From: Aestuariimicrobium ganziense
GTDB lineage: Bacteria > Actinomycetota > Actinomycetes > Propionibacteriales > Propionibacteriaceae
Reading direction: 5' to 3'
NCBI RefSeq assembly: GCF_015352975.1
Contig: NZ_JACYIZ010000005.1
Span: 124,001-188,000, forward strand
Length of the DNA: 64,000 nt
Positions 50,069 through 58,493 of the stretch are shown one piece after another; within the stretch, counting starts at the first letter, position 1; each line of letters begins with the position of its first letter. The notes beneath the pieces were generated by a model. It searched no databases, had not been told where the DNA came from, and was given only the letters and a program-made list of their open reading frames with translations. A program made the position numbers and the translations under genes.

Positions 50069-51142
50069 CTAGACGTTGAACCGGAACTCGACCACGTCGC
50101 CGTCGGCCATCACGTAGTCCTTGCCCTCCAGGCGCATCTTGCCCGCGGCCTTCGCCGCCGCCTCAGACCCGGCGGCCACGAGATCGTCGAAGCTGACCAC
50201 CTGCGCCTTGATGAAGCCCTTCTCGAAGTCGGTGTGGATCACGCCAGCTGCCTGCGGCGCGGTCCAGCCCTGGCGGATCGTCCACGCCCGGGCCTCCTTC
50301 GGCCCGGCTGTGAGGTAGCTCTGCAGCCCCAGCGTCTCGTAGCCGACCCGGGCCAGCACGTCGAGGCCGGGCTCGTCCACGCCCATGTCGGCGAGGAACT
50401 CGCGCACCTCGTCCTCGCTCATGTCGACCATCTCGGACTCGATCTTGGCGTCAAGGAAGATCGCCTCGGCCGGGGCGACGATCTCGCGCATGCGCGCCTT
50501 GAGTTCCTCGTCGGCCAACTCGTCGGAGTCACAGTTGAAGACGTACAGGTAGGGCTTGGCGGTCAGCAGGAACAGGTCGCGAAGCTGCTCCTTGTCGAGC
50601 CCCGCCGCGTGGATCCCTCGTCCCGAGTTCAGCACCTCGAGCGCCTGCTGCCACGCGGCGAGCCGGGGCTGCGCCTCCTTCTTGATCCGCGCCTCCTTCT
50701 CCAGCCGGGGCAACGCCTTCTCCAGGGTCTGGATGTCGGCGAGGATCAGTTCGGTGGTGATCGTCTCGATGTCGCTGCCCGGGTTCACCGCCCCGTCGAC
50801 GTGGGTGACGTCGGGGTCGCGGAACACCCGGGTGACCTGGCAGATCGCGTCGGCCTCGCGGATGTTGGCCAGGAACGCGTTGCCCATGCCCTCACCCTGC
50901 GAGGCGCCCTTCACGATGCCGGCGATGTCGACGAAGCTCACCGTCGCCGGAATGATCTGTGCCGACTTGTACAGCTCGGCGAGCACCGGCAACCGCTCGT
51001 CCGGCACGCCCACCACCCCGACGTTGGGCTCGATGGTCGCGAACGGGTAGTTCGCCGCCAGCACGTTGTTGCGGGTCAGTGCGTTGAACAGGGTGGACTT
51101 GCCCGCGTTGGGGAGCCCGACGATGCCGATGGTGAGTGCCAC
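50069..51142 (-). CDS. ychF: Redox-regulated ATPase YchF / Obg-like GTPase family
   Basis: 357 residues, normal length. P-loop GIVGLPNAGKSTLFNALT, switch region YPFATIEPNVGVV, DIAGIVKGASQGEGMGNAFL (G3), the NCDSDE segment in the G4 position and a C-terminal TGS domain (FIKAQVVSFDDLVAAGSEA, GDVVEFRFNV). YchF binds ribosomes and hydrolyses ATP rather than GTP; it is linked to stress and translation. GTG 51142 follows TAGGAT by 8 bases. Conserved core gene, divergent from the rhomboid-like gene. Confidence 0.96.
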   Translation of the reverse strand: MALTIGIVGLPNAGKSTLFNALTRNNVLAANYPFATIEPNVGVVGVPDERLPVLAELYKSAQIIPATVSFVDIAGIVKGASQGEGMGNAFLANIREADAICQVTRVFRDPDVTHVDGAVNPGSDIETITTELILADIQTLEKALPRLEKEARIKKEAQPRLAAWQQALEVLNSGRGIHAAGLDKEQLRDLFLLTAKPYLYVFNCDSDELADEELKARMREIVAPAEAIFLDAKIESEMVDMSEDEVREFLADMGVDEPGLDVLARVGYETLGLQSYLTAGPKEARAWTIRQGWTAPQAAGVIHTDFEKGFIKAQVVSFDDLVAAGSEAAAKAAGKMRLEGKDYVMADGDVVEFRFNV

Positions 51143-51204
51143 GAGCGACGATCCTACCGGCCTGACACCCATGCCTTCTCGCGCCGGTCTGGCACCCTTG
51201 ACTC

Positions 51205-52029
51205 GTGAGCAACAGAGCATGGGCACCCGACCCGAGCGGTGACTCCTGGTTCCGCATCGGGCGCATCGACATCACCAGCACCCTGATCGCGGTGGCGATC
51301 GGCACCCTGGGCATCCTCGTCTGGGTGATCATGCCCGTGCTGCCACAGTGGCTGTTCTACGCCCCGCAGCATCTGTTCGCCGGTCAGGTCTGGCGGATCG
51401 TCACCTGGCCACTGGCCGACTCGATCAGCCTGTGGAGCATCCTCAACCTCGTCCTGCTGTGGTACTTCGGACGAGACATCGAGGCCCAGATCGGGCGCAG
51501 GCGGATGGCGTGGCTGCTGCTCGGCGCCTGGGCGAGCCTGACCGTGGCGACCACGGTGATCGGGCTGATCCTGCCCGGCGCCGCCCTGGCCGGCATGGGC
51601 ATGATCGAGTTCGCCATCCTGCTGTTGTGGATCGCGGAGTGGCCGTCGCGCCGCTTCCTGTTCAACGTTCCGGCATGGGCCTTCGGCGCCTTCCTGGTCG
51701 GCCTGCAGGTTCTCACCATGCTCGGCACCCGCCGCTGGTCAGACCTGCTCAGCTTCATCATGGGCATGGGCCTGGTGGCCATCGTCGCCCGCGCTGCCGG
51801 TCTGCTCGGCGAGTACAACTGGCTTCCGGGACGACGCCCGCAGACCGTTGGCGCGACCGCTCGGGCGCCCAAGGTCAGTCGCGCTCAGCAGCGTGCCGCC
51901 CAGCAGCGGGTCTCGGACGACCAGCGCATGGACGACCTGCTCGGCAAGATCAGCGCCCAGGGCATCCACTCACTGACGTCGTCAGAGCGCAAGGAACTGG
52001 ACCGGCTGCGTCAGCGCCGCCGCGGCTGA
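51205..52029 (+). CDS. Rhomboid-fold membrane protein lacking a visible catalytic site
   Basis: 274 residues. Six membrane helices and the arrangement LFYAPQHLFAGQVWRIVTWPL, LNLVLLWYFGRDIEAQIGRRR match the rhomboid fold (the WR and helix 2 pattern). At the serine position the sequence reads AGMGMIEFAILLLW, where active rhomboids have GxSG, and no His was found in the last helix, so it is probably a pseudo-rhomboid. A C-terminal tail of about 60 basic residues (RAQQRAAQQRVSDDQRMDDL, SAQGIHSLTSSERKELDRL) resembles the DUF6576-type extension. GTG 51205. Confidence 0.82.
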   Translation: MSNRAWAPDPSGDSWFRIGRIDITSTLIAVAIGTLGILVWVIMPVLPQWLFYAPQHLFAGQVWRIVTWPLADSISLWSILNLVLLWYFGRDIEAQIGRRRMAWLLLGAWASLTVATTVIGLILPGAALAGMGMIEFAILLLWIAEWPSRRFLFNVPAWAFGAFLVGLQVLTMLGTRRWSDLLSFIMGMGLVAIVARAAGLLGEYNWLPGRRPQTVGATARAPKVSRAQQRAAQQRVSDDQRMDDLLGKISAQGIHSLTSSERKELDRLRQRRRG

Positions 52030-52031
52030 GC

Positions 52032-52613
52032 TCAGCGCGCATCTCGGAACCACGGAGGGTTCCACTCCCACGGTGGGTCCTCCCCCACCCGGCCGTCAAC
52101 GGCCTCGCGCAGCAGGTCACAGTGCCCGGTGTGGCGTCCGTACTCCTCGATCACGTCGCAGACCAGCCGCCTGAGACTGGCGTGGTCGCCCTCGTCATCG
52201 GCCAACTGGACCGCCTGGTCGAGACCGCCCTCACCGATGGCGCGCAGCAGCGCTCGACGAGACTGCTCAACCGAACGGTCGTACAACTCGTAGAGCTCCT
52301 CGGGAAGGTTGTCGGCGGCCGAGGTGAAGTCCCAGTCCGGCTCGGCCTCCCAGTCGACCGAGCGCCACGGCTCACCGGGGTCGGCGCCGAACGCGAACCA
52401 GGTGAACTTGGTGGCCTCGACGCCGGCCAAGTGTTTGAGCAGGCCCCCGATGGTCAGCGTCGACGGGCCGATGGTGGTGCGCAGGCCGTGCTCGTCCAGA
52501 CCGTCGGCCTTCCAGCGGAAGGTGGCGCGCAGCCGCTCGAGCATGGCCAGCAGGTGCGTCTGCTCGTCTGCTGCCAGTGGGGGCTCCCAGGGCGGCATCG
52601 TCCGATCGCTCAT
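52032..52613 (-). CDS. DinB family protein (DUF664 type)
   Basis: 193 residues, helical. PPLAADEQTHLLAMLERLRA, TIGGLLKHLAGVEATKFTWF, LRRLVCDVIEEYGRHTGHCD give the three metal-binding histidines of the DinB/DUF664 group, common in actinobacteria and often thought to be thiol-dependent transferases. TACTGT (52620-52625) ends 6 bases before ATG 52613, a leaderless start. Convergent with the rhomboid-like gene (2 bases apart). Confidence 0.87.
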   Translation of the reverse strand: MSDRTMPPWEPPLAADEQTHLLAMLERLRATFRWKADGLDEHGLRTTIGPSTLTIGGLLKHLAGVEATKFTWFAFGADPGEPWRSVDWEAEPDWDFTSAADNLPEELYELYDRSVEQSRRALLRAIGEGGLDQAVQLADDEGDHASLRRLVCDVIEEYGRHTGHCDLLREAVDGRVGEDPPWEWNPPWFRDAR

Positions 52614-52652
52614 GCGGGCACAGTAGTTCGCCCAGACCCGCCACGTGTCACG

Positions 52653-53246
52653 ATGGACGAACCACCGCCGCCGGCGATGGGAGGACGCGATGAGCTGTTC
52701 AGCGGACGCGACGACGAGTCGTCCCTGTTCAGCGGCGAGACCAGCGTGGACGATGCCCGCGAGGCCGAGTAGGCCCGGCAGACGTCGCCGGAGGCGACGC
52801 GGCAACCACCCGCGCCAGCACGACCGGTGCCCGCACGGCCAGCCCCGGCACGCCCATCCCCAGGGCCACAGCACGTCACACCCCCGCCACCTGCTCGACC
52901 GTGCGCCTTTGGGCCGCTGCCACCGAGGGGACGCCCCGGCTCCCTACTGGCCCCCGCGCGAGCCGCGGCACTCGTTGCCGTTCCAGGGCACCGGCCATGG
53001 CCGCCGCCACAACCACCACACGTGGTCAAGCGCCAGTCAGCCATCGCCGGGTGGATCCTGCTCGGGCTGGCGGCACTCAGCATCTTCGTTCCCCTGCTCG
53101 CGCTGGTTCCGCTGTTCGTCGGCATCCTGCTGCTGACCATCCGGCACCCAGGAACGCCCATCAGCGGCCACATCGCGGCGGCGGTCGTGTTGTCGGCCTT
53201 CGCGCTGTTCTTCAGCACCATCGGCCCCTACCTGTTGAGCCGTTGA
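52653..53246 (+). pseudogene. Proline-rich membrane protein gene interrupted by an in-frame TAG
   Basis: ATG 52653 reads MDEPPPPAMGGRDELFSGRD, then DDESSLFSGETSVDDAREAE and meets TAG at 52770-52772. The same frame continues through a Pro/Ala/Arg stretch (APARPVPARPAPARPSPGPQ) to two membrane helices (IAGWILLGLAALSIFVPLLA and SGHIAAAVVLSAFALFFSTI) ending at TGA 53244-53246. The middle Pro/Arg stretch might itself hide a frameshift, because a neighbouring frame reads YWPPREPRHSLPFQGTGHG. An alternative is a shorter functional gene from GTG 52827. The family resembles DUF4190-type small membrane proteins. Confidence 0.5.
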
Positions 53247-53307
53247 TCAGGGGCGTGACCGTCACATTTGAATATGACAACACTTGCGCATCGTTAATCG
53301 GCTGTGT

Positions 53308-53326
53308 TTAGGTAAGGCTCACCTAA
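53308..53326 (+). promoter_or_regulatory. DtxR/IdeR-type iron box
   Basis: TTAGGTAAGGCTCACCTAA is a 19-base palindrome matching the DtxR/IdeR consensus (TTAGGTTAGGCTAACCTAA) at nearly every position. It lies 36 bases before the start of the siderophore-binding lipoprotein gene and so predicts repression of the importer when iron is plentiful. Confidence 0.85.
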
Positions 53327-53361
53327 CCACACGCTCACGCGTCCAAGCAGGAAGACCCCTC

Positions 53362-54297
53362 GTGCAGCTCTCCCGCCGAGCCCTCGGTGCAGCCGCGGCC
53401 GCCATCGCCGTCACCCTCACCGCCTGCGGCAACGACCAGGCCACTCCTTCCGGTCCGACCATCGACGTCACCCACGCCCAAGGCACCGCCAAGGTGCCGG
53501 CCACTGTCAACAAGGTCGTGGTGCTCGACTTCGGCGCCCTCGACACCGTGGCCGCCCTCGGACTGGCCGACAAGGTCGTGGGCCTGCCCAAGACCAACAT
53601 CCCCGCACCGCTGAAGCAGTTCGCCGACGACCGCTACGCAGACGTCGGCACGCTGGCCGAACCGAACCTCGAGGCGATCAACAAGCTCAAGCCCGACCTG
53701 GTGATCATCGGCTTCCGCTCGGCCAAGCACCACGCCGCCCTGGCCCAGCACTTCCCCACCATCGACGTCACCTACGCCTACACCCAGAACTTCGTCGACG
53801 GCGTCGAAAAGGCTGCCACCATCGTCGCGACCGCCCTGGGCAAGGCCGACCAGGTGCCTGACAAGGTCGCCGCCATCAAGAAGTCACTCGAGGCCGCCAA
53901 GGCCCGCTTCAGCACCGGCACCACGGCGATGGTGCTGATGACCACCGCCGGCAAGGTCACCGTGCACGGCAAGGACTCCCGCTACGGCGCGATCTTCCGC
54001 GACCTCGGGCTGACCCCCGCCATCCCCGAGGTCAAGGAGGCCTCGCACGGCGACCCGATCAGCTTCGAGGCCATCAAGAAGGCCAACCCCCAGGTGATGT
54101 TCGTGCTCGACCGCGACGCCGCCGTCGGTGAGGAGGGCAAGGCCGCAGCCGAAGTCCTCGACAACGAACTCGTCGCGACCACCGACGCCTGGCGCAACAA
54201 ACAGGTCGTCTACCTCGACGGCGCCCGCTGGTACATCATGATCCACGGCCTCGACAACGCCCTGGCCATGGCCGAGGGTCTCACGACTGGCCTGTGA
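53362..54297 (+). CDS. Catecholate-siderophore ABC transporter substrate-binding lipoprotein (YclQ/CeuE/FatB-like)
   Basis: 311 residues. The signal has a twin-arginine-like start (LSRRALGAAAAAIAVTLTAC) with lipobox LTAC. The body holds KVVVLDFGALDTVAALGLAD, ADVGTLAEPNLEAINKLKPD and VIIGFRSAKH, close to YclQ/CeuE/FatB proteins that bind petrobactin or other catecholates. GTG 53362 is preceded by AGGAAG. It should capture ferric siderophore at the cell surface and hand it to the two permeases encoded next (GTGA overlap). Preceded by a DtxR-type box. Confidence 0.92.
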   Translation: MQLSRRALGAAAAAIAVTLTACGNDQATPSGPTIDVTHAQGTAKVPATVNKVVVLDFGALDTVAALGLADKVVGLPKTNIPAPLKQFADDRYADVGTLAEPNLEAINKLKPDLVIIGFRSAKHHAALAQHFPTIDVTYAYTQNFVDGVEKAATIVATALGKADQVPDKVAAIKKSLEAAKARFSTGTTAMVLMTTAGKVTVHGKDSRYGAIFRDLGLTPAIPEVKEASHGDPISFEAIKKANPQVMFVLDRDAAVGEEGKAAAEVLDNELVATTDAWRNKQVVYLDGARWYIMIHGLDNALAMAEGLTTGL

Positions 54298-55307
54298 CCA
54301 GCCTCGTCAGCCCCGCCGGGGTCGGCATCCGCCCGCGTGGCTGGATGCTGCCCCTGGCGGTGCTGTGCCTGGTGGTGGCCTCGCTGGTCAGCCTGTTCGT
54401 CGGGGTGGCCGACCTGCACCCGCTCGACTTCCTGCGCGGCACCGCCACCGACGACCAGTGGCTCAACCTGATGGCCTCGCGCATCCCGCGCACCACCGCC
54501 GTGCTGCTGGCCGGCTCAGCCCTCGCACTCTCAGGCATGCTCATGCAGTTGCTGGTGCGCAACAAGTTCGTCGAACCCGGCACGGTCGGCACCTCGGAGT
54601 CGGCTGCCGCCGGACTGCTGGCGGTCACCCTGCTCTGGCCCGCAGCACCGCTCGCGGTGAAGATGGCGATCGCCGTGGTGTTCGCCCTGGCCGGCACGGC
54701 GCTATTCCTGCGCCTGGTGCGTTCGCTGCCGCCCACCACCTCGCTGATCGCGGTGCCGCTGGTCGGCATGATGCTGGCCGGCATGGTCTCGGCCGCCACC
54801 ACCTTCGTCGCCCACCGCCTCGACCTGCTGCAGACCCTTGGGGTCTGGATGGCCGGCGACTTCTCCGGCGTGCTGCGCGGTCGGTACGAGCTGCTCTGGC
54901 TGGTGGCCGGGGTGTTCGTCGCGGTCTGGTTCTTCGCCGACCGGTTCACCGTCGCCTCGCTCGGCGAGGCCCACGCCACCAGCTTGGGACTCAACCACCG
55001 TCAGGCCATGCGGCTCGGCCTGGCCCTGGTCTCGGTGGCCAGCGCAGTCTGCCTGGTCGTGGTCGGCAACATCGCCTTCGTCGGCCTGGTGGTGCCCAAC
55101 CTGGTCTCGATGGTGCTCGGCGACCGCCTCCGGCGGTCACTGCCCTGGGTGGCGCTCGCCGGCGCGGGATTCGTCCTGGCCTGCGACCTGGTCGCCCGCA
55201 CCATCAACTTCCCCTACGAGATCCCGGTCGGGACGATCGCGGGCGTCGTCGGCGCCGCGGTCTTCCTCGTCCTGCTCTGGAAGCGCACCCCGGCGGTGTC
55301 ACGTTGA
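54294..55307 (+). CDS. Iron-siderophore ABC permease, FecCD family (YclN-like)
   Basis: 337 residues, about nine helices. ASRIPRTTAVLLAGSALALS, LMQLLVRNKFVEPGTVGTSE and GLVVPNLVSMVLGDRLRRSL are conserved FecCD motifs; the last is the ATPase-coupling loop. One of the pair forming the transmembrane channel. GTG 54294 overlaps the lipoprotein stop. The stop overlaps the TTG of the next permease. Confidence 0.92.
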   Translation: MTSLVSPAGVGIRPRGWMLPLAVLCLVVASLVSLFVGVADLHPLDFLRGTATDDQWLNLMASRIPRTTAVLLAGSALALSGMLMQLLVRNKFVEPGTVGTSESAAAGLLAVTLLWPAAPLAVKMAIAVVFALAGTALFLRLVRSLPPTTSLIAVPLVGMMLAGMVSAATTFVAHRLDLLQTLGVWMAGDFSGVLRGRYELLWLVAGVFVAVWFFADRFTVASLGEAHATSLGLNHRQAMRLGLALVSVASAVCLVVVGNIAFVGLVVPNLVSMVLGDRLRRSLPWVALAGAGFVLACDLVARTINFPYEIPVGTIAGVVGAAVFLVLLWKRTPAVSR

Positions 55308-56293
55308 CCGCGCTCGCCACCCCCGGCACCACCGCAACCGCACCCCGCTGGACGTCGCGCCGGCGGCTGCTGCTGCTCGCCGCCCTGGCGCTCGCCTCGA
55401 TCATCGCCTTCCTGGCCATCGGCTCGGGGGGCGACCTCGCCTTCACCGCCCAACTGCGCGGCACCAAGGTGGCCACCATGGTGCTGGTCGGCTGGGCGAC
55501 CGGCGTCTCGACCGTCGCCTTCCACACCATCACCAACAACCGCATCCTCACCCCGTCGGTGATGGGGCTGGACGCGCTCTACGCCTTCCTGGTCACCCTG
55601 CTCGCGTTCGTCCTCGGGGTGACCTTCACCGGGCAGCTCGGCCCCTACGGCAGCTTCGCGATCACCTTGGTGCTGATGGTGGTCTTCGGGTTGGGTCTGA
55701 CCAGCGTGCTCACCCGCAAGGGCAGCCAGGTGCACCTGTTGGTGCTGATCGGCATCGTGCTGGGCACCTTGCTGCGCTCGTTGTCGAGCCTGCTCACCCG
55801 CATGATGGACCCGACCACCTTCCTGGTCGTCCAGGGCAACCTGTTCGCCTCGTTCAATGCCGTGCAGCCGATGCTGCTGCTGCCCGCAGGCGTGCTCACC
55901 GTCGCCGGCTCGTGGTGGCTGTGGCACCGCCGTCACGAACTCGACGTGATGCGCCTGGGACCAGACCACGCCACCAGCCTGGGCGTCGATTGGACCCGCA
56001 TGGTGCGCGAGGTGCTCCTGGTGGCCGTGGTCCTGGTCAGCGTGAGCACTGCGCTGGTCGGCCCGATCACCTTCCTGGGCCTGCTGGTGGCCAACATCGC
56101 CTACGAGGTGACCACCACCGGCCGGCACAGCCACACCATGCCGATGGCCGGGTTGATCGCGATCACCACACTGGTCGGAGGGCAGGCCGTGCTCGAGCAG
56201 GTGTTCGGGCTGGCCACCCTGCTCAGCGTCATCATCGAGTTCGGCGGAGGGCTCGTGTTCATCTGGTTGGTGTTGCGAGGGAGCAGGAAATGA
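55304..56293 (+). CDS. Iron-siderophore ABC permease, FecCD family (YclO-like)
   Basis: 329 residues, about nine helices. RGTKVATMVLVGWATGVSTV, NNRILTPSVMGLDALYAFL and GPITFLGLLVANIAYEVTTT are FecCD features; NRILTPSVMGLD typifies the YclO-like subset. TTG 55304 is the start, overlapping the YclN-like stop (TTGA). Works with the previous permease as the membrane channel of the importer. The stop overlaps the ATG of the ATPase gene. Confidence 0.92.
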   Translation: MTALATPGTTATAPRWTSRRRLLLLAALALASIIAFLAIGSGGDLAFTAQLRGTKVATMVLVGWATGVSTVAFHTITNNRILTPSVMGLDALYAFLVTLLAFVLGVTFTGQLGPYGSFAITLVLMVVFGLGLTSVLTRKGSQVHLLVLIGIVLGTLLRSLSSLLTRMMDPTTFLVVQGNLFASFNAVQPMLLLPAGVLTVAGSWWLWHRRHELDVMRLGPDHATSLGVDWTRMVREVLLVAVVLVSVSTALVGPITFLGLLVANIAYEVTTTGRHSHTMPMAGLIAITTLVGGQAVLEQVFGLATLLSVIIEFGGGLVFIWLVLRGSRK

Positions 56294-57120
56294 TCGAAGT
56301 CAGCGGTGTCACCAAGGCCTACGCCCGCACCGTCGTCGTCGACGACGTGACGATCAGCCTGCAACCCGGGGGCATCACCTCGATCGTCGGCGCCAACGGG
56401 GCCGGCAAGTCGACCCTGCTGTCGATGATCGCCCGCCTGGTCGGCATGGACGACGGACACATCAGCGTCGGAGGCCTCGACGTGAGCAGCGCCGACCCGC
56501 GTGAGCTCGCCCGCACCCTGGGCATCCTCAAGCAGGAGAACTCGATGCCGCTGCGGCTCACCGTGCACGACCTGGTCAGCTTCGGCCGCTACCCCCACAG
56601 CCGCGGTCGCCTTGGCCCCGACGACCACGCCATCGTCGACACCTCGATCCACACGATGGACCTCGACGAGTTGCGCGACCGGTTCCTCGACGAGATGTCT
56701 GGCGGGCAGCGCCAGCGCGCGTTCGTGGCCATGCTGCTGGCCCAGGACACCGACTACCTGCTGCTGGACGAACCGCTCAACAACCTCGACATGGCCCATG
56801 CCCTGGCCATGCTCGAGCGCCTGCGCCACGCCGCCGATGCCCTCGGCAAGACCGTGGTGATGGTGGTGCACGACATCAACTTCGCCTCGGCCTGGTCTGA
56901 CCACCTGGTGGCGATGAAGGACGGCCGGGTCGTCGCCCAGGGCAGTCCGCGTGAGGTGGTCGACTCGGCCATGCTCAACCACGTCTTCGGCGTGAACTGC
57001 GCGGTCAGCGTCGAGGGCGGCTGCCCGATCGCCCAGTACTACATGCCCGCCGCCCGACGCACCGAACTCGTCCGCGCCGAACTGGCCCACGCCGAGCAGT
57101 CACGCACCGACGCCCTCTGA
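56290..57120 (+). CDS. Iron-siderophore ABC ATP-binding protein (YclP-like)
   Basis: 276 residues. Walker A SIVGANGAGKSTLL, Q-loop GILKQEN, signature EMSGGQRQRAFV, Walker B DYLLLDEPLNNLD and the switch His in VVMVVHDINFA. VVDDVTISLQPGGIT and ILKQENSMPLRLTVHDLVSF fit the YclP/FatE branch. It provides energy for the siderophore importer. ATG 56290 overlaps the previous stop (ATGA). It ends the operon; a strong hairpin follows. Confidence 0.95.
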   Translation: MIEVSGVTKAYARTVVVDDVTISLQPGGITSIVGANGAGKSTLLSMIARLVGMDDGHISVGGLDVSSADPRELARTLGILKQENSMPLRLTVHDLVSFGRYPHSRGRLGPDDHAIVDTSIHTMDLDELRDRFLDEMSGGQRQRAFVAMLLAQDTDYLLLDEPLNNLDMAHALAMLERLRHAADALGKTVVMVVHDINFASAWSDHLVAMKDGRVVAQGSPREVVDSAMLNHVFGVNCAVSVEGGCPIAQYYMPAARRTELVRAELAHAEQSRTDAL

Positions 57121-57123
57121 GCT

Positions 57124-57159
57124 GGGAGCCTGCCAGCCATGACGGGGGCTCAGGCTCCC
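57124..57159. terminator. Hairpin with 9-bp perfect arms between convergent genes
   Basis: GGGAGCCTG (57124-57132) and CAGGCTCCC (57151-57159) are exact reverse complements around an 18-base loop. It starts 4 bases after the siderophore ATPase stop and covers the stop codon of the convergent aminopeptidase gene, a good position for a bidirectional terminator. Confidence 0.65.
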
Positions 57160-58418
57160 TGCCAGTAGGCCTCCAGTGCCCGCGACAGGAACCACGGGTC
57201 GTCCACCCCACACATCTCGCGCGCCGAGTGCATGCTCAACAGGGGGATGCCGACGTCGACGGTGGTGATGCCCAGCCGGGTCGCGGTCAGCGGACCGATC
57301 GTCGACCCGCACGGCACGGCATTGTTCGACACGAACGGCTGGGTCGGCACCTCGGCCGCCTCGCAGGCTCGCACCCACAACGCCCCGCCGACCGCGTCGG
57401 TGGCGTAACGCTGGTTGCCGTTGATCTTGAGCAGCGGCCCGTTGTTGACCAGCGGACGGGTGTCCGGGTCGTGCAGGTGCACGTAGTTGGGGTGCACCGC
57501 GTGCCCGGCGTCGGCCGAGATGCAGCTGGAGCGGGCGATCATCGCGCGGAATCGGTCGCCGGTCAGGTCGCGGCTGGCGGCGATCCTGGCCAGCACGTCC
57601 TCGAGGAACGGCCCGCAGGCGCCGCTTCGGGTGGAAGAGCCGACCTCCTCGTGGTCGAAGGCGGCCAGCACGGCGATGTCGTCACCGAGGGTGACGTCGG
57701 TCAGCGCGGTCAGACTGGCGTGCACCGATGACTGGTTGTCCATCCGCGGCGCGGCGAACAGTCGCTCGCCGTGGCCGAAGCGGGCCGGCTGCTGGGTGGT
57801 GAAGGCCATCACGTCGTGGAAGCCGAGGTCGCTGGGCTCGATGCCGGCGATCTCGCACAGCAGGTCGAGGATCGACTGCGGCCGCTCACCGACCGCCCAC
57901 AACGGAAGCAGGTGCTGCTGCTTGTCCAGGTGCAGGTTGTCGTTGACGCTGCGGTCGAGGTGCGGGGCGACCTGGGCGATCCGCAGCAGCGGCCCGGTCT
58001 GGACGAGCCTCTGCTCGCCGTCGCGGGTGACCAGCCGGCCGGCGAGTCCGAACTCACGGTCGAGCCAGGAGTTCAGCAGCGGACCGCCGTAGACCTCCAT
58101 GCCGACCTGGTGCCAGCCGACGGTGGACGAGTCGGGCAGCGGCTTGAGCTTGAAGCCGGGTGAGTCGGTGTGCGAGCCGACGATCCTGAACCCGGTGGTG
58201 TCGTCGACCACGTCGGGCACCAGCCAGGCGATCACCGCTCCGTCGCGAACCACGTACTGCCCACCGCGGCAGCGATCCCAGGGGCGGCGCTCGTCCATCC
58301 GGGTGAAGCCTGCGGCATCGAGCCGCTGCGCCACCTCGGCGGCGGCGTGGTAGCTGCTGGGCGAGGACGTGATGAACTCGGCGAAGTCGTCGATGTGGGT
58401 ACGGGCGTCGGCGAACAT
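57150..58418 (-). CDS. M18 family aminopeptidase
   Basis: 422 residues, normal for M18 (aspartyl aminopeptidase-like). Zinc ligands can be placed in RIVGSHTDSPGFKLKP (His), the DN of SVNDNLHLD, FDHEEVGSSTRSG (the EE pair), and the C-terminal VDVGIPLLSMHSAREMCG (His). It releases N-terminal, often acidic, residues from peptides in the cytoplasm. ATG 58418 with GGAG 5 bases upstream. Convergent with the iron importer, divergent from rmuC. Confidence 0.94.
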   Translation of the reverse strand: MFADARTHIDDFAEFITSSPSSYHAAAEVAQRLDAAGFTRMDERRPWDRCRGGQYVVRDGAVIAWLVPDVVDDTTGFRIVGSHTDSPGFKLKPLPDSSTVGWHQVGMEVYGGPLLNSWLDREFGLAGRLVTRDGEQRLVQTGPLLRIAQVAPHLDRSVNDNLHLDKQQHLLPLWAVGERPQSILDLLCEIAGIEPSDLGFHDVMAFTTQQPARFGHGERLFAAPRMDNQSSVHASLTALTDVTLGDDIAVLAAFDHEEVGSSTRSGACGPFLEDVLARIAASRDLTGDRFRAMIARSSCISADAGHAVHPNYVHLHDPDTRPLVNNGPLLKINGNQRYATDAVGGALWVRACEAAEVPTQPFVSNNAVPCGSTIGPLTATRLGITTVDVGIPLLSMHSAREMCGVDDPWFLSRALEAYWQGA

Positions 58419-58493
58419 GGCTCCATCCAACCAGTCCCCGCCCCACGGAGTGGCCTGCCCGGAATTGTCAGACCCTGTTGCGAGAGTGGAGGC

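Noticed and set aside
54365..57120. 642- and 760-residue frames through the siderophore permeases
   Set aside because: Out-of-frame shadows; only the last part of each coincides with the real permease or ATPase.
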